A DNA stretch of 64,000 nucleotides from Vreelandella olivaria (GCF_023507745.1 NZ_JALPZO010000095.1:1-64000); one strand, 5' to 3'. Shown: positions 45,515 to 54,819, counted from the stretch's first letter. The notes: generated by a model from the letters alone, not told the origin. Made by a program: numbers and translations.

Positions 45515-47793
45515 TGGGTGTCTCCTTGCGGGGTCTCCCGGGTGAAGCGTCGCTTGAGCAGCAGCGAGTTTCCGATTACCGACAGCGAGCTTGCGGTCAT
45601 GGCGATCACGCCGATCATGGGGTGCAGCAGGCCCAGGGCGGCGATGGGAATGGCCGCGATGTTGTAGCCGCTGGCCCAGATCAGGTTCTGGACGATCTTG
45701 CCGTAGGTGGCGCGGGAGAGATGCATGGCCTCCACCACCCCGGTCAGCTCACCGCTCACCAGGGTCACGTCGGCGGCCTCGATGGCCACGTCGGCACCGG
45801 CGCCAATGGCGATGCCGACGTTGGCCTGGGTGAGGGCAGGGGCGTCGTTGATGCCGTCGCCGACCATCGCCACGTGGTCGCCGTGTTTTTCCTGAAGTGC
45901 GCGGATGGCGTCGACCTTGCCCTCGGGCAGCACGCCGGCCTGCACCTCATCGATGCCGACCTCGTCGGCCACGGCGCGAGCAGCGCGCTCGTTGTCGCCG
46001 GTGATCATTACCACGTGCAGGCCGAGGGCGTGCATGCCGCGGATGGCCTCGACCGACGTTTCCTTGAGGGTGTCGGCCACGGCTACCAGACCCAGCGCCT
46101 GGCCGTCGGTGGCGACGATCACCACGCTGCGGCCCTTGCCCTCGAGCTCACCCATGGCATCATCCAGGGCGTCGAGGCCGGTCACGCCTTGCTCTGTCAG
46201 CAACTGGCGGTTGCCGATCAGGATCTGTTCGTCGCCCACTTTGCCGGAGACGCCGCGAGCACCGGTGGAGCGGAATTCGCCGACCTCGCCAGGTTTGATA
46301 CCGCGTTGCCTGGCGCCGTCGACGATGGCCCGGGCGATGGGGTGTTCCGAGGCGTTCTCCACGCTCGCTGCCAGGGTCAGCAGGCGGGTCTCGTCGATGC
46401 CTTCGGCGGCGACCGCCTCGGTCAGCGTCGGCTCGCCGCGGGTGATGGTGCCGGTCTTGTCGAGGACCATCACCCTGACGTCCTTGAAGGTCTGGATCGC
46501 TTCACCGGAGCGGATCAGGATGCCACGCTCGGCGCCGATGCCGGAGCCCACCATCAGTGCGGTGGGCGTAGCCAGGCCCAGGGCGCAGGGGCAGGCGATG
46601 ACCAGCACCGCCACCGCGGCGAGTATCGCCAGCACCGGGGTGGCGGCCTCGGGATTCACCCAGGGCAGGAAGGTCGCGCCCCAGTCGAGAATCGGGCGCA
46701 GGACATCGGGCAGCAGCAGCCACACGATCAGGCTGGCCAGGGCGATCAGCAGCACCACCGGCACGAAGCGGCCGGTCATGCGGTCGGCAAACTCCTGGAT
46801 CGGCACCCGGGAGCCTTGGGCCTGGTCGATCAGGCGCACCACCTGGGAGAGAAAGGTGTCGCCGCCAACCCGGGTGGCCTTGACGCGCAGCCGCCCCTCC
46901 TTGTTGAGGGTGGCACCGATCACGCTGTCGCCGCTGCTCTTGTAGACCGGCACCGACTCGCCGGTAGCGATGGACTCGTCCAGGTGGCTCTCGCCCTCGA
47001 CCACCTCACCATCGGTGGGCACCTTGTCGCCGGGGCGGACCACCATGATATCGCCGGGGGCCAGCTCCTTCACCGGCACCTCGACCTCTTCCCCGTCGCG
47101 CTCCACCCGCGCCGTCTTGGCACCCAGGGTCAGCAGGCGGCGAATGGCCTGGGAAGCGCGCCCCTTGGCCAGGGCCTCCAGGTAGCGGCCGAGCAGGTGG
47201 AAGGTCATGATGGTGGCGGCCATCTCGATGAACGAGGTCATCGGGTAGATAAAACCGATCAAGCCGATCAGATAGGGAGGCAGGCTGCCCATGGAGATCA
47301 GCACGTCCATGTTGAAGGTGCCGTTCTTCAGCGATCGCCAGCTCGATTTATGGGTGGCTGCCCCGCCGTAGAGGAACACCACCGGGAAGGCCAGCAGTGC
47401 CACGATCGCCAGATAGCCGGGCATCGGCTGCCAGAACATGTGCGGCATCATCAGCAGCATGATCAGGGTGGTGGGTACGCCAGCGATCCATAGCCGCTTG
47501 CGGGCCTGGGCGAGGTAGGCCTCCTCGATCTCGGCGCTGCTGTCGGCATCCTCCGCCTCGTCGCTCTGCACGGCGGCCACATCGTAGCCGGCACCCTCCA
47601 CGGCATCTTTCAGTGAGTCCCCATCGGGGCCATCCGCAGTCACAGTTGCACGGACCCGGTGGTTGGCGATATTGGTCTCGATCGCATCCACACCGTCGAG
47701 ACGTTGGAGCGTCTTGCGCACGATGCCGGCACAGTGGTCACTGCCCATGCCGGGTACCGTCAGAGTGATCGTCCTCGGTGTCGAAGCGGTCAT
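45511..47793 (-). CDS. copA: copper-translocating P1B-type ATPase
   Basis: About 760 residues. An N-terminal heavy-metal domain (about 6-68), eight membrane helices, the metal site CPC in VIACPCALGLATPTAL, the phosphorylation site DKTGT in MVLDKTGTITRG, and GDGINDAPAL. It pumps Cu(I) out of the cytoplasm. In the N-terminal domain, the usual GMxCxxC reads GMGSDHC, so the first Cys is Ser. AGGAGG before 47793 sets the start. The gene is clearly richer in GC than its neighbours, which suggests transfer. It forms an operon with the small His-tailed protein. Confidence 0.93.
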   Translation of the reverse strand: MTASTPRTITLTVPGMGSDHCAGIVRKTLQRLDGVDAIETNIANHRVRATVTADGPDGDSLKDAVEGAGYDVAAVQSDEAEDADSSAEIEEAYLAQARKRLWIAGVPTTLIMLLMMPHMFWQPMPGYLAIVALLAFPVVFLYGGAATHKSSWRSLKNGTFNMDVLISMGSLPPYLIGLIGFIYPMTSFIEMAATIMTFHLLGRYLEALAKGRASQAIRRLLTLGAKTARVERDGEEVEVPVKELAPGDIMVVRPGDKVPTDGEVVEGESHLDESIATGESVPVYKSSGDSVIGATLNKEGRLRVKATRVGGDTFLSQVVRLIDQAQGSRVPIQEFADRMTGRFVPVVLLIALASLIVWLLLPDVLRPILDWGATFLPWVNPEAATPVLAILAAVAVLVIACPCALGLATPTALMVGSGIGAERGILIRSGEAIQTFKDVRVMVLDKTGTITRGEPTLTEAVAAEGIDETRLLTLAASVENASEHPIARAIVDGARQRGIKPGEVGEFRSTGARGVSGKVGDEQILIGNRQLLTEQGVTGLDALDDAMGELEGKGRSVVIVATDGQALGLVAVADTLKETSVEAIRGMHALGLHVVMITGDNERAARAVADEVGIDEVQAGVLPEGKVDAIRALQEKHGDHVAMVGDGINDAPALTQANVGIAIGAGADVAIEAADVTLVSGELTGVVEAMHLSRATYGKIVQNLIWASGYNIAAIPIAALGLLHPMIGVIAMTASSLSVIGNSLLLKRRFTRETPQGDTQ

Positions 47794-48040
47794 CGTATGC
47801 CTCCTGCGGGTGTGGCCCATTCAGGACCTTTGCTTACATTGTCGTGGTTATGTGCGGCACACAGGTCAAGCTATGTAACTACAATTGGGAAGGGAGTCAC
47901 CCAAGGGCAGGCGTGGAAGCGCTGTGCCGTCTGATATGAGGGGCGCCGGGCAGATGTTTTTATAAGCGTATCAACCAAAGAGATTAATTTTCATTGTTAA
48001 CTTACACCAAACGTCCTTTTACTAACTGTTGGGTGGCTTC

Positions 48041-48805
48041 ATGAGAGCGCTGTTACGCTGGCTACTTGCCATAGTGGCACTGTTGGCACTGCTGTTATCA
48101 GGCCCTGTCTGGATTTTGGCGAGTAACCAGGTGGTTACCGACGGCCACTGGTCCAGCCTCGATCGCTCTTCGGCAGGTCTGGCGCCCGACCCAGGCCAGA
48201 TACAGGAAGCCGTTGTACAGGTGTATGCGGCACGGGCGTATAACTGGCGCGGGGCTTTTGGCGTACATATCTGGATTGCTACCAAAGAGGCGGGCGCTGA
48301 TAGCTACCACCTTCATCAGGTATTGAGCTGGCGTCGACCCACCGTCGTCTCATCCGTTGATACCCCCGATCGCGCCTGGTTTGGTCATTCGCCTGAACTA
48401 TTGGCGGACTATCGGGGTGACGAAGCGGCAGGGCTTATTCCACTGATCGCTGAGGCGGCCACAAACTACCCCCAGGCAAATCTTTACCGGGTGTGGCCTG
48501 GCCCCAATAGCAATAGTTTTATTGCCTGGGTGATACGTGAAGTGGAGGGTTTTGAGGTGGCACTACCCGTTACGGCGGTGGGTAAGGACTATTTGTTTGA
48601 TAGCGTTGTAGCGCCGGTTCCCAGTGGTACGGGTTATCAGCTTTCGTTAGCTGGTGTTTTCGGCATTATGCTGGCTGTTGAAGAGGGGCTGGAGATTAAT
48701 CTGCTTGGACTTAGCGCTGGCGTTGATGTTATGCGCCCGGCACTTAAGTTGCCTGGCATTGGGCGCTTAGGCATGCAGCCAAGACTAGCGGGAAATAGTA
48801 GGTAA
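48041..48805 (+). CDS. DUF3750 family protein
   Basis: About 254 residues with an N-terminal membrane helix (about 5-27). The core has ARAYNWRGAFGVHIWIATKEAGADSY, WRRPTVVSS, DYRGDEAAGLIPLIAEAATNYP and YRVWPGPNSNSFIAWVIRE, the repeating pattern of DUF3750 proteins, with conserved Trp, His and Asn. The function is unknown; it is probably periplasmic and anchored. The frame also begins at TTG 48029, but ATG 48041 is the better start. It is a single gene. Confidence 0.8.
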   Translation: MRALLRWLLAIVALLALLLSGPVWILASNQVVTDGHWSSLDRSSAGLAPDPGQIQEAVVQVYAARAYNWRGAFGVHIWIATKEAGADSYHLHQVLSWRRPTVVSSVDTPDRAWFGHSPELLADYRGDEAAGLIPLIAEAATNYPQANLYRVWPGPNSNSFIAWVIREVEGFEVALPVTAVGKDYLFDSVVAPVPSGTGYQLSLAGVFGIMLAVEEGLEINLLGLSAGVDVMRPALKLPGIGRLGMQPRLAGNSR

Positions 48806-48833
48806 TCATGCCAGCTTCCCGCTGGCATGGTGA

Positions 48834-49529
48834 TTAGGCTGACGCATTGTCGGCAAGATAGGGTTGGCGCATCGTATATTCCAATGCTTCCCTGAAGCCA
48901 TCGGTAACATCGATGTGGTAGTGCTCACTCAGCGTTTGGGCACGCCCTGCGAATGCACCTGAGCCCAGCACGATAGCCTTTGAGCCACATTGAATGGCTG
49001 TGGTGATAGCGGTATGCAGCCTCTCCTCTGCACGCTCGGTTTGCGCAGCGGTATCTGTGACGCCAATGCCGGTAGCAACCACTCGGCAGCGCTGGCCCAA
49101 GCCATAACTTTCGCTAAGTGCCACGATAGTGGGAACGGCATTATCAAATGTTGTAATCACCGTAAATATTCCCCCAGCGGTGGCGGCCGAGCGCATGCTG
49201 GCTTCGGCTAGGCTAATCACCGGGCGTTGCGTGATTGCACGTGCTTCGGTGATGGCGATATCGTCGAAGCAGGCCATGATATAGCCAGCAAAGGTTTCTT
49301 CCTGGCGCTGTTTAATAAGAGTTAACACCTGTTGGGTAGCGACGTTTTTATCCTGTTGACTTTCAATGGCGTGTGGTCCTGTGCTGGGGCTGGTGACCTC
49401 CGTTGTCACGTCAGGCGGTGTAATGTTTACCATGGTCTGACGGATACTTGCCGTCACATTAACATTGGTGTTCGGGTTAATGACCAGGAAATGTCGTGAG
49501 TTTGTCCGCGAGTGATTAACGTGGCCCAT
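48834..49529 (-). CDS. Asp/Glu/hydantoin racemase family protein with altered Cys site
   Basis: A 231-residue protein with FLVINPNTNVNVTASI at the N-terminus and YIMACFDD, both typical of the Asp/Glu racemase superfamily (hydantoin racemase, maleate isomerase and relatives). The first catalytic Cys is in ACFDD. The second position, usually in LGCAG, reads LGSGAFAGRA, so Cys is replaced by Ser. It may therefore do another reaction. Last gene of the TRAP operon; its ATG overlaps the permease stop (TAATG), so it probably acts on the imported compound. Confidence 0.8.
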   Translation of the reverse strand: MGHVNHSRTNSRHFLVINPNTNVNVTASIRQTMVNITPPDVTTEVTSPSTGPHAIESQQDKNVATQQVLTLIKQRQEETFAGYIMACFDDIAITEARAITQRPVISLAEASMRSAATAGGIFTVITTFDNAVPTIVALSESYGLGQRCRVVATGIGVTDTAAQTERAEERLHTAITTAIQCGSKAIVLGSGAFAGRAQTLSEHYHIDVTDGFREALEYTMRQPYLADNASA

Positions 49530-50833
49530 TACCGCCCCGCCAGTAGGTCAGGTAACCACATGACAATGTTTGGCCACACCATAATAGCGAGGGTAAATAG
49601 CGCCATAATGGCTACAAAAGGCAATGATCCGTAGATGACATCGTTAAAACTGCCACCATCTTTGCGCACCCCTTGCACCACAAACAGGTTCATGCCGACA
49701 GGAGGGGTAATCAGCGCGATTTCACACATCAGCACGATAAAAATGCCAAACCAGATAGGATCAATGCCAACGGCCACCACCATCGGTACGGTGATGGGCA
49801 CCGTCAGCACCAGCATCGACATGGCATCCATAAAGGTGCCGAGTACCACATAGAAGAGCAGTAGAACAAGTAACAGGCTGATGGACGTAAGCCCAAAAGA
49901 AGCAACCCACTGGGTGAGCGCCTGGGTAACACCCAACATGGAGATCGTCACGTTGAGCAGTAAGGCGCACATCAGGACGATAATCACCATGCCTGAGGTT
50001 TTAGCCGCCTGCAGTGAGCAGTGGATCAGTAGGTCAACGCTCATTTTACCGCCCGCGATGATAAAGGCGAGGGCAATCATTACGCCAATAGCAGCGGATT
50101 CGGTAGGGGTGGCAAGGCCTCCATAGATACTTCCCATCACTACCCCAAAAATGACCACAGGAGGGATCAGGTGCCGGGATAGTGACAACTTTTCTTTGAA
50201 AGGTACATTGACCTCTACCAGTGAAGAATTGCCTGCTTTGCCATGCGCGATGAACAGATAAACAGAAAATAGCAGTGCCAGTGTAATGCCGGGAATTAAG
50301 CCGGCAGCAAACAGTTGGCTAACCGATGTATTGGCGAGTTGCCCATACACCAATAGATTGATGCTGGGTGGTATGAGAATACCGAGTGTGCCACCTGCAG
50401 CGAGAGAACCAAGCGATGGCCTGATGGGATAACGATATTGTTGGAGTGCCGGTAGTGCGATGGTACCTACCGTTGCAGCGGTAGCCACTGATGAGCCGGA
50501 GGTGGCTGAAAACAGCGTGCATGTTGCGATATTGGTATGTAACAGCCCTCCTGGCAGTTTGTTGAACCAAACCGCCAGGGCTGCGTACATACGGTCTGCG
50601 ATGCCGCCGCGTAAGAGAAGCTCCCCCAATAGCATAAACAGGGGGATGGCAAGCATGGATGGGCTGTTTAAGCTGCTCCATACCACGCTGCCCATCATAT
50701 CGACCAATGGTGCTCCATACATAAGATAGCCGCCGAGCACTCCCACAAAAAGAATGGCGACCGCAACCGGTAAACTGAGTAGCATCAGTGCCAGCATAAT
50801 GAGAAATGCGCTAATAATTAGAGGAATGCTCAT
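49529..50833 (-). CDS. dctM: TRAP transporter large permease (DctM)
   Basis: A 434-residue inner-membrane protein with about 12 helices. It has ATSGSSVATAATVGTIALP and SLGSLAAGGTLGILIPPSINLLVYG, hallmarks of the DctM subunit that moves substrate with Na+. It overlaps the DctQ gene by 4 bases (ATGA) and the racemase-like gene by 1, forming a tight operon. Confidence 0.93.
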   Translation of the reverse strand: MSIPLIISAFLIMLALMLLSLPVAVAILFVGVLGGYLMYGAPLVDMMGSVVWSSLNSPSMLAIPLFMLLGELLLRGGIADRMYAALAVWFNKLPGGLLHTNIATCTLFSATSGSSVATAATVGTIALPALQQYRYPIRPSLGSLAAGGTLGILIPPSINLLVYGQLANTSVSQLFAAGLIPGITLALLFSVYLFIAHGKAGNSSLVEVNVPFKEKLSLSRHLIPPVVIFGVVMGSIYGGLATPTESAAIGVMIALAFIIAGGKMSVDLLIHCSLQAAKTSGMVIIVLMCALLLNVTISMLGVTQALTQWVASFGLTSISLLLVLLLFYVVLGTFMDAMSMLVLTVPITVPMVVAVGIDPIWFGIFIVLMCEIALITPPVGMNLFVVQGVRKDGGSFNDVIYGSLPFVAIMALFTLAIMVWPNIVMWLPDLLAGR

Positions 50834-51399
50834 TTGTTGACTCCCTCTCGCTGTTCCAGGTCGGCAAGCTCTGCCTCCAGTTCATCACTGGTGGAGCTGG
50901 GGCCAAATTGCTGGTTAAGCCCTTTCCAATCGGCTTTGACCAGCAGCAGGAGTGCTTTTATGGAGAGCAGTGTTGCAGCTGCCGCAAAAGCTGTCATGGC
51001 GGCCAGCCAAACCGCCTGTGGGTAGATCAGGGGGGTTGCCCAGGGCGTTTGCGCGATAGAGCTATATGTGTGGGTACCCATAACGGTCTTTACTGTGAAG
51101 TAGAGCAGGAAGGCCGCCAGCAGCCCTAGTGAAAGGGTTGCCAGTGCATTAAGTACGGCCTGAATAGTGGTTGGCAGGCGCATATGTACTAAATTGATAC
51201 GAATATGCGACTGCTCGACCATGGCGACGCAGAAGGCCAGCGGAGCGGCAATAGCGATGGTGTAGCCGCCCAGTTCATCAACGCCGCCAAAGGAGAGTGA
51301 GAAAAACTTGCGGATCAGTGTTTCAAGTGTAATCAGCGCGGCAAGCGTAAGCATTAGAGCGCCAAAAATGATCCCTAAAATGCGGGCGTAAATCGTCAT
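50830..51399 (-). CDS. dctQ: TRAP transporter small permease (DctQ)
   Basis: A 189-residue DctQ subunit with four membrane helices (about 8-30, 48-65, 86-108, 130-150), and a charged C-terminus. It begins ARILGIIFGALMLTLAALITLETLIRKF, typical of the family. It lies 15 bp after the binding-protein gene and overlaps dctM. Confidence 0.9.
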   Translation of the reverse strand: MTIYARILGIIFGALMLTLAALITLETLIRKFFSLSFGGVDELGGYTIAIAAPLAFCVAMVEQSHIRINLVHMRLPTTIQAVLNALATLSLGLLAAFLLYFTVKTVMGTHTYSSIAQTPWATPLIYPQAVWLAAMTAFAAAATLLSIKALLLLVKADWKGLNQQFGPSSTSDELEAELADLEQREGVNK

Positions 51400-51414
51400 A
51401 TGGCTATCCCGTGC

Positions 51415-52452
51415 TTATAGGCCCAACTGAGTACCAACCGTATCGCGCCAGACAGCTTCGCAGTCCTGTGCGACGGCATTGCACTGTCTCGCCCAAAGAG
51501 GCAGGGAAACCTCTTCCACGGCAGCGGTAACCGTTGCCAGGTCAGCCTCTGATACAGTCACTTCTGAAAGAGAGTATTCAGTGCCAAACTCACAGGGAGA
51601 CTTGCCGGCATTGCAGCGCATCGCATCTTCATAGAGTGCTTCCGAGTACTCCCAAATGTCGTCACTGAGATTGGTGATGGCGGTTTCAAGCTGTGTCTGC
51701 TGTTCGCTGGAGAGGCTGTTCCAGGTATTCATATTGATGGCGTAGCCATTAATCGCTAACTGTAGGGCAATAGGCAGCACAGAATCTGTCGCTTCTGGCC
51801 ATCCTCCGGAGTTAGCCGAGGCAGGTCCGGTAATGGCACAGTCAACGACGCCGCGTGAAAGTGCCTGCTGTACATCTCCAAAGGGCATGGAAATACCGGT
51901 AGCGCCAAGTTCACCAACAAAATTGGCTGCGCTTTGGTCACCAACGCGTACACGCAGACCTCGTAGGTCGTCCAAGCCGGTAATTTCACCACTACAAAAT
52001 ATGACCTGGGGGCCGGCAGGCCACACGCCCAGCAGTTTCGCGTTGAAGCGTTCCTGAAGACGGGAATCCACGTAATCATAAAAGGCCATCACATTATTGC
52101 GGCCCGTTTCGAAGCTGGTGTTAAGACCGATCAAATCAAGTCCCAGTACTGAGGGTTCATCTCGGCTGACCTGAGGACCACGCAGTGACACAATGTCGAA
52201 AAGGCCAGAGTTCAGGACTCGCAAGCCATCAGTATCGGGAATGCCTGCAACATCCACCGGAATATACTGGACGGAAACATCCAGGCCGCTATGCTCGGCA
52301 AAGTTTTCGAAAAAGGGTTGCTCCTTATTTTGGGCGATAAGGCCAGAGCCAGCGGGTTGCCCAAGCACTTTAAGGGAGAGTGACTCGGCTTGTGCATGTG
52401 AGGTTATAAGAGCGGAGGATAAAGCGGTGATTAGGACGGTGCGCTTCAACAT
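51415..52452 (-). CDS. dctP: TRAP transporter substrate-binding protein (DctP family)
   Basis: A 345-residue periplasmic binding protein with a cleaved signal peptide (about 1-22, ending HAQA). It has the DctP pattern, including DLRGLRVRVGDQSAANFVGELGATGISMPFGDVQQALSRGVVDCAITG, in which the Arg of RVR binds a carboxylate. So the ligand is an organic acid, but its identity cannot be read. The upstream region holds an RpiR-type palindrome (52578-52591). Confidence 0.9.
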   Translation of the reverse strand: MLKRTVLITALSSALITSHAQAESLSLKVLGQPAGSGLIAQNKEQPFFENFAEHSGLDVSVQYIPVDVAGIPDTDGLRVLNSGLFDIVSLRGPQVSRDEPSVLGLDLIGLNTSFETGRNNVMAFYDYVDSRLQERFNAKLLGVWPAGPQVIFCSGEITGLDDLRGLRVRVGDQSAANFVGELGATGISMPFGDVQQALSRGVVDCAITGPASANSGGWPEATDSVLPIALQLAINGYAINMNTWNSLSSEQQTQLETAITNLSDDIWEYSEALYEDAMRCNAGKSPCEFGTEYSLSEVTVSEADLATVTAAVEEVSLPLWARQCNAVAQDCEAVWRDTVGTQLGL

Positions 52453-52577
52453 GTCTTTTCCTATTCGTCATTACCAGCACGTGCCTTCCTGGACGCAGTG
52501 GTGTTGCGATCAATGACACTGCTATTCCTTGCACAGTGTTTGATATGTTGATCCATATTTCATGCCATATCTATCAT

Positions 52578-52591
52578 GAAACTGTAGTTTC
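52578..52591. promoter_or_regulatory. operator palindrome before the TRAP operon
   Basis: GAAACTGTAGTTTC, extended to ATGAAAC-TGTA-GTTTCAT, lies 126 bp before dctP. Its reverse complement, GAAACTACAGTTTC, occurs unchanged at 53583, next to the RpiR regulator gene. This pairing identifies the probable RpiR site. Confidence 0.65.
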
Positions 52592-52723
52592 ATATCAAAA
52601 ACAGACAATTAGCCTCTTTGCGTGGGGATTAGTCGTATTGTATAAGCAAGAGCGCGCGCACCTTCTGGGTGCATTGGATGGGGGTTGTGTGCTGTTTTAG
52701 TGCTTTCTATGGCGAGCAGGGGG

Positions 52724-53572
52724 TTAAAGCTCTTCAAAGCGATCGTTAAGCATTTCAATACGACGCAGGCGTGATCTTGATGTATCGCCGGCCCGCTCGA
52801 TTGTACGCATAACCAGCAAATGGCAGAGTGCCATGACAGCAGTGTGATTGAATAACGGCCCCGAGGCTAGTGTATGGCAGCGAAAATGCCAGGCTGGCGT
52901 TGGATCAACCTCGGTTCCCTCATCGGTAATATAAACCAGCTGTGTGCCGCTCTCTTTGGCATGTTCCAGCAACTGCTCTGTGAGGGCGATACGACGACGT
53001 AGCCCGAAGATAACCACGCAATCATCCTGGTGAAAGTTAACCAGGTGTTCTCCCAGCGTTTCGCCGGCACCAGGGATGCTGGTGACTTCTTCAACTACCT
53101 GGGTTAATTGCCAGCGTAAATAGTCCGCAAACGGATGGCTGGCGCGAAATCCTATGACCCAAATTTTACGGGCGGTTAAAAATGCCTCGGCAACCGCATC
53201 AATCTCCGCCTGTGTAATGGTGGCAAAGGTGCGGTCCAAATTCGCTTTTCCCTGTTCAAGGTTACTGGCTAGCGACTGTTCCGCCTTACTGACACTGGAG
53301 GTGGGTAAAAAAAGCCGCGATCCGGTAGTTTGCTCTTCTCTGGCATGTTTGCGAGCGGCTTCATAGCTTTCATAGCCAAGCCGTCTCACAAAGCGCGATA
53401 CCGTTGCCTTGGAAACATTGGCGAATCTTGCCAGTTCTTGGGCATCGTAACTTGCCAACTCGCCAGGAAAGTCGCAGACAAATTCACCCAGCCGCCGTTC
53501 GGCAGGGTGTAGAGAGGGTAAGGCATTGCGCACCCGGGCCAGAAAGGAGCGCTCCTTGGAAGATGGCGACAT
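52724..53572 (-). CDS. RpiR/MurR family transcriptional regulator
   Basis: About 282 residues. The N-terminal HTH_6 domain (about 5-85) has LHPAERRLGEFVCDFPGELASYDAQELARFANVSKATVSRFVRRLGYESY; the C-terminal SIS domain (about 130-260) has IWVIGFRASHPFADYL and DCVVIFGLRRR, which normally bind sugar phosphates. The frame extends to 53629, but the family begins near the ATG at 53572. Co-oriented with the TRAP operon and separated by 271 bp. It shares an identical palindrome with it. Confidence 0.88.
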   Translation of the reverse strand: MSPSSKERSFLARVRNALPSLHPAERRLGEFVCDFPGELASYDAQELARFANVSKATVSRFVRRLGYESYEAARKHAREEQTTGSRLFLPTSSVSKAEQSLASNLEQGKANLDRTFATITQAEIDAVAEAFLTARKIWVIGFRASHPFADYLRWQLTQVVEEVTSIPGAGETLGEHLVNFHQDDCVVIFGLRRRIALTEQLLEHAKESGTQLVYITDEGTEVDPTPAWHFRCHTLASGPLFNHTAVMALCHLLVMRTIERAGDTSRSRLRRIEMLNDRFEEL

Positions 53573-53582
53573 GGGGCATCCT

Positions 53583-53596
53583 GAAACTACAGTTTC
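53583..53596. promoter_or_regulatory. operator palindrome before the RpiR gene
   Basis: GAAACTACAGTTTC is the exact reverse complement of the element upstream of dctP. It ends 11 bp before the chosen start of the regulator gene, as expected for autoregulation. Confidence 0.65.
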
Positions 53597-53711
53597 TTGA
53601 ACCATTAATGCTGTGAGCTTATAGGACAATAGCCAGGTTGGTAAAGAGTGTATGTATTTGCAGGAACTTTTTATATGAATTAGTATTTACAAAGATATTA
53701 AGGAAATGGCT

Positions 53712-54110
53712 ATGCAAACTGCAAATAACCTGGTTCACAGCAAAGCGGCAGCGGCGGCAGGCTTAAAAGCCGCGGTACGTATTCTGGATAAGTGGCGAGC
53801 CACTGGTGAACAGGGGGAATCCATATTGCGTGTTTCGCATAGCACCTATGCCCGGGCCAGGCGGGAGGGTTTGAGTGAGATTAAGCTGGATAGCGACCAA
53901 CTGACCCGTATCAGCTATGTACTGAATATACATGCGGCGTTGCGAATGCTATTTGAGAACCCGGATAACGTTTACGGGTTTGTTGCCATGGCGAACTACA
54001 ACCCATACTTCAATGGGCGCTCTCCACTTGAAGTGATTGGCAGCGGTGATTTCGCTGCACTTTACGAAACCTTTAAACGCATCGACAGTTTGCGAGGGGC
54101 TCAATGGTAG
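53712..54110 (+). CDS. Xre/MbcA/ParS-type antitoxin (DUF2384)
   Basis: A 132-residue antitoxin of the RES-Xre type. The N-terminal part has an Xre-like helical DNA-binding fold (LKAAVRILDKWRATGEQGESIL), and the C-terminal MbcA/ParS toxin-binding domain reads NPYFNGRSPLEVIGSGDFAAL. AAGGA fits the second ATG (53712) better than 53706. Its stop overlaps the toxin gene by 7 bases. It should repress its own promoter. Confidence 0.88.
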   Translation: MQTANNLVHSKAAAAAGLKAAVRILDKWRATGEQGESILRVSHSTYARARREGLSEIKLDSDQLTRISYVLNIHAALRMLFENPDNVYGFVAMANYNPYFNGRSPLEVIGSGDFAALYETFKRIDSLRGAQW

Positions 54111-54802
54111 CCCTGGATACGCTGCCTTTATGTGGCGAAAAGCAGGTCGAGGGATACCGCCTGGTTAACAGCAAGTTTCCACCCATTGGTCTGTTTGATG
54201 ATGTGGCAGATGATGCTGAGTTTGAGGCACTCTATGCTCTTCAGGCGTTAACCAATCCGCGTTTACGGAATGAAGCAGGTGACCTGGGGCTTATTCCTGT
54301 TAAGGAAATTCCTTTTGGCATTAGAGGCTGCTCTTACGCCACTGCACCTTTTACCCACGTCAACCCAGACGGTTCACGCTTTAGTGATGGCAGTTTTGGG
54401 GTGCTTTATATAGCTGACACATTGGCTACAGCAATCGCCGAAGTCAGGTATCACCAACAAACCTATTGGCAGAATGTTCCCTCACTGCATTTTGAGCGGT
54501 TTGTTTTTCGTGGATTGAAGTGCGAGTTTGACGAAGTGGCGTGTCGGGATGGTCTGATTATCAGGCGATCAGACCCTATTTATGCTCCCAACGATTATCG
54601 TGCCTCTCAAGCGTTGGGCAGTGCATTGCGTGAAGAAAAATGCGCTGGCGTGCGCTATCACTCGGTGCGTCAGGCTAATGCTATCTGCTGGGCGCTGATG
54701 ACCCCGCAACATGTAAAAGACGTTATCCAGACCACTCACCTGGAGATGATCTGGAATGGAAGAATTACCCAGGTGAATAGACTTTCAGCGCCTCCGGGTT
54801 AG
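54104..54802 (+). CDS. RES domain toxin
   Basis: A 232-residue RES-family toxin, named for conserved Arg, Glu and Ser, seen here as Arg19 (EGYRLVNSKFPP), Glu113 (ATAIAEVRYH) and Ser187 (GVRYHSVR). Characterised members degrade NAD+ and stop growth. It overlaps the antitoxin gene, the standard antitoxin-first order. The catalytic residues are intact, so the toxin is likely active. Confidence 0.9.
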   Translation: MVALDTLPLCGEKQVEGYRLVNSKFPPIGLFDDVADDAEFEALYALQALTNPRLRNEAGDLGLIPVKEIPFGIRGCSYATAPFTHVNPDGSRFSDGSFGVLYIADTLATAIAEVRYHQQTYWQNVPSLHFERFVFRGLKCEFDEVACRDGLIIRRSDPIYAPNDYRASQALGSALREEKCAGVRYHSVRQANAICWALMTPQHVKDVIQTTHLEMIWNGRITQVNRLSAPPG

Positions 54803-54819
54803 CCATGCCGGCAGTCAGG

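Noticed and set aside
45514..47493. 659-codon open frame on the plus strand opposite copA
   Set aside because: It is the antisense shadow of copA: long open antisense frames are expected in GC-rich genes. Its translation is His/Gly-rich low complexity without domains. The 346-codon frame at 45905-46945 was rejected for the same reason.
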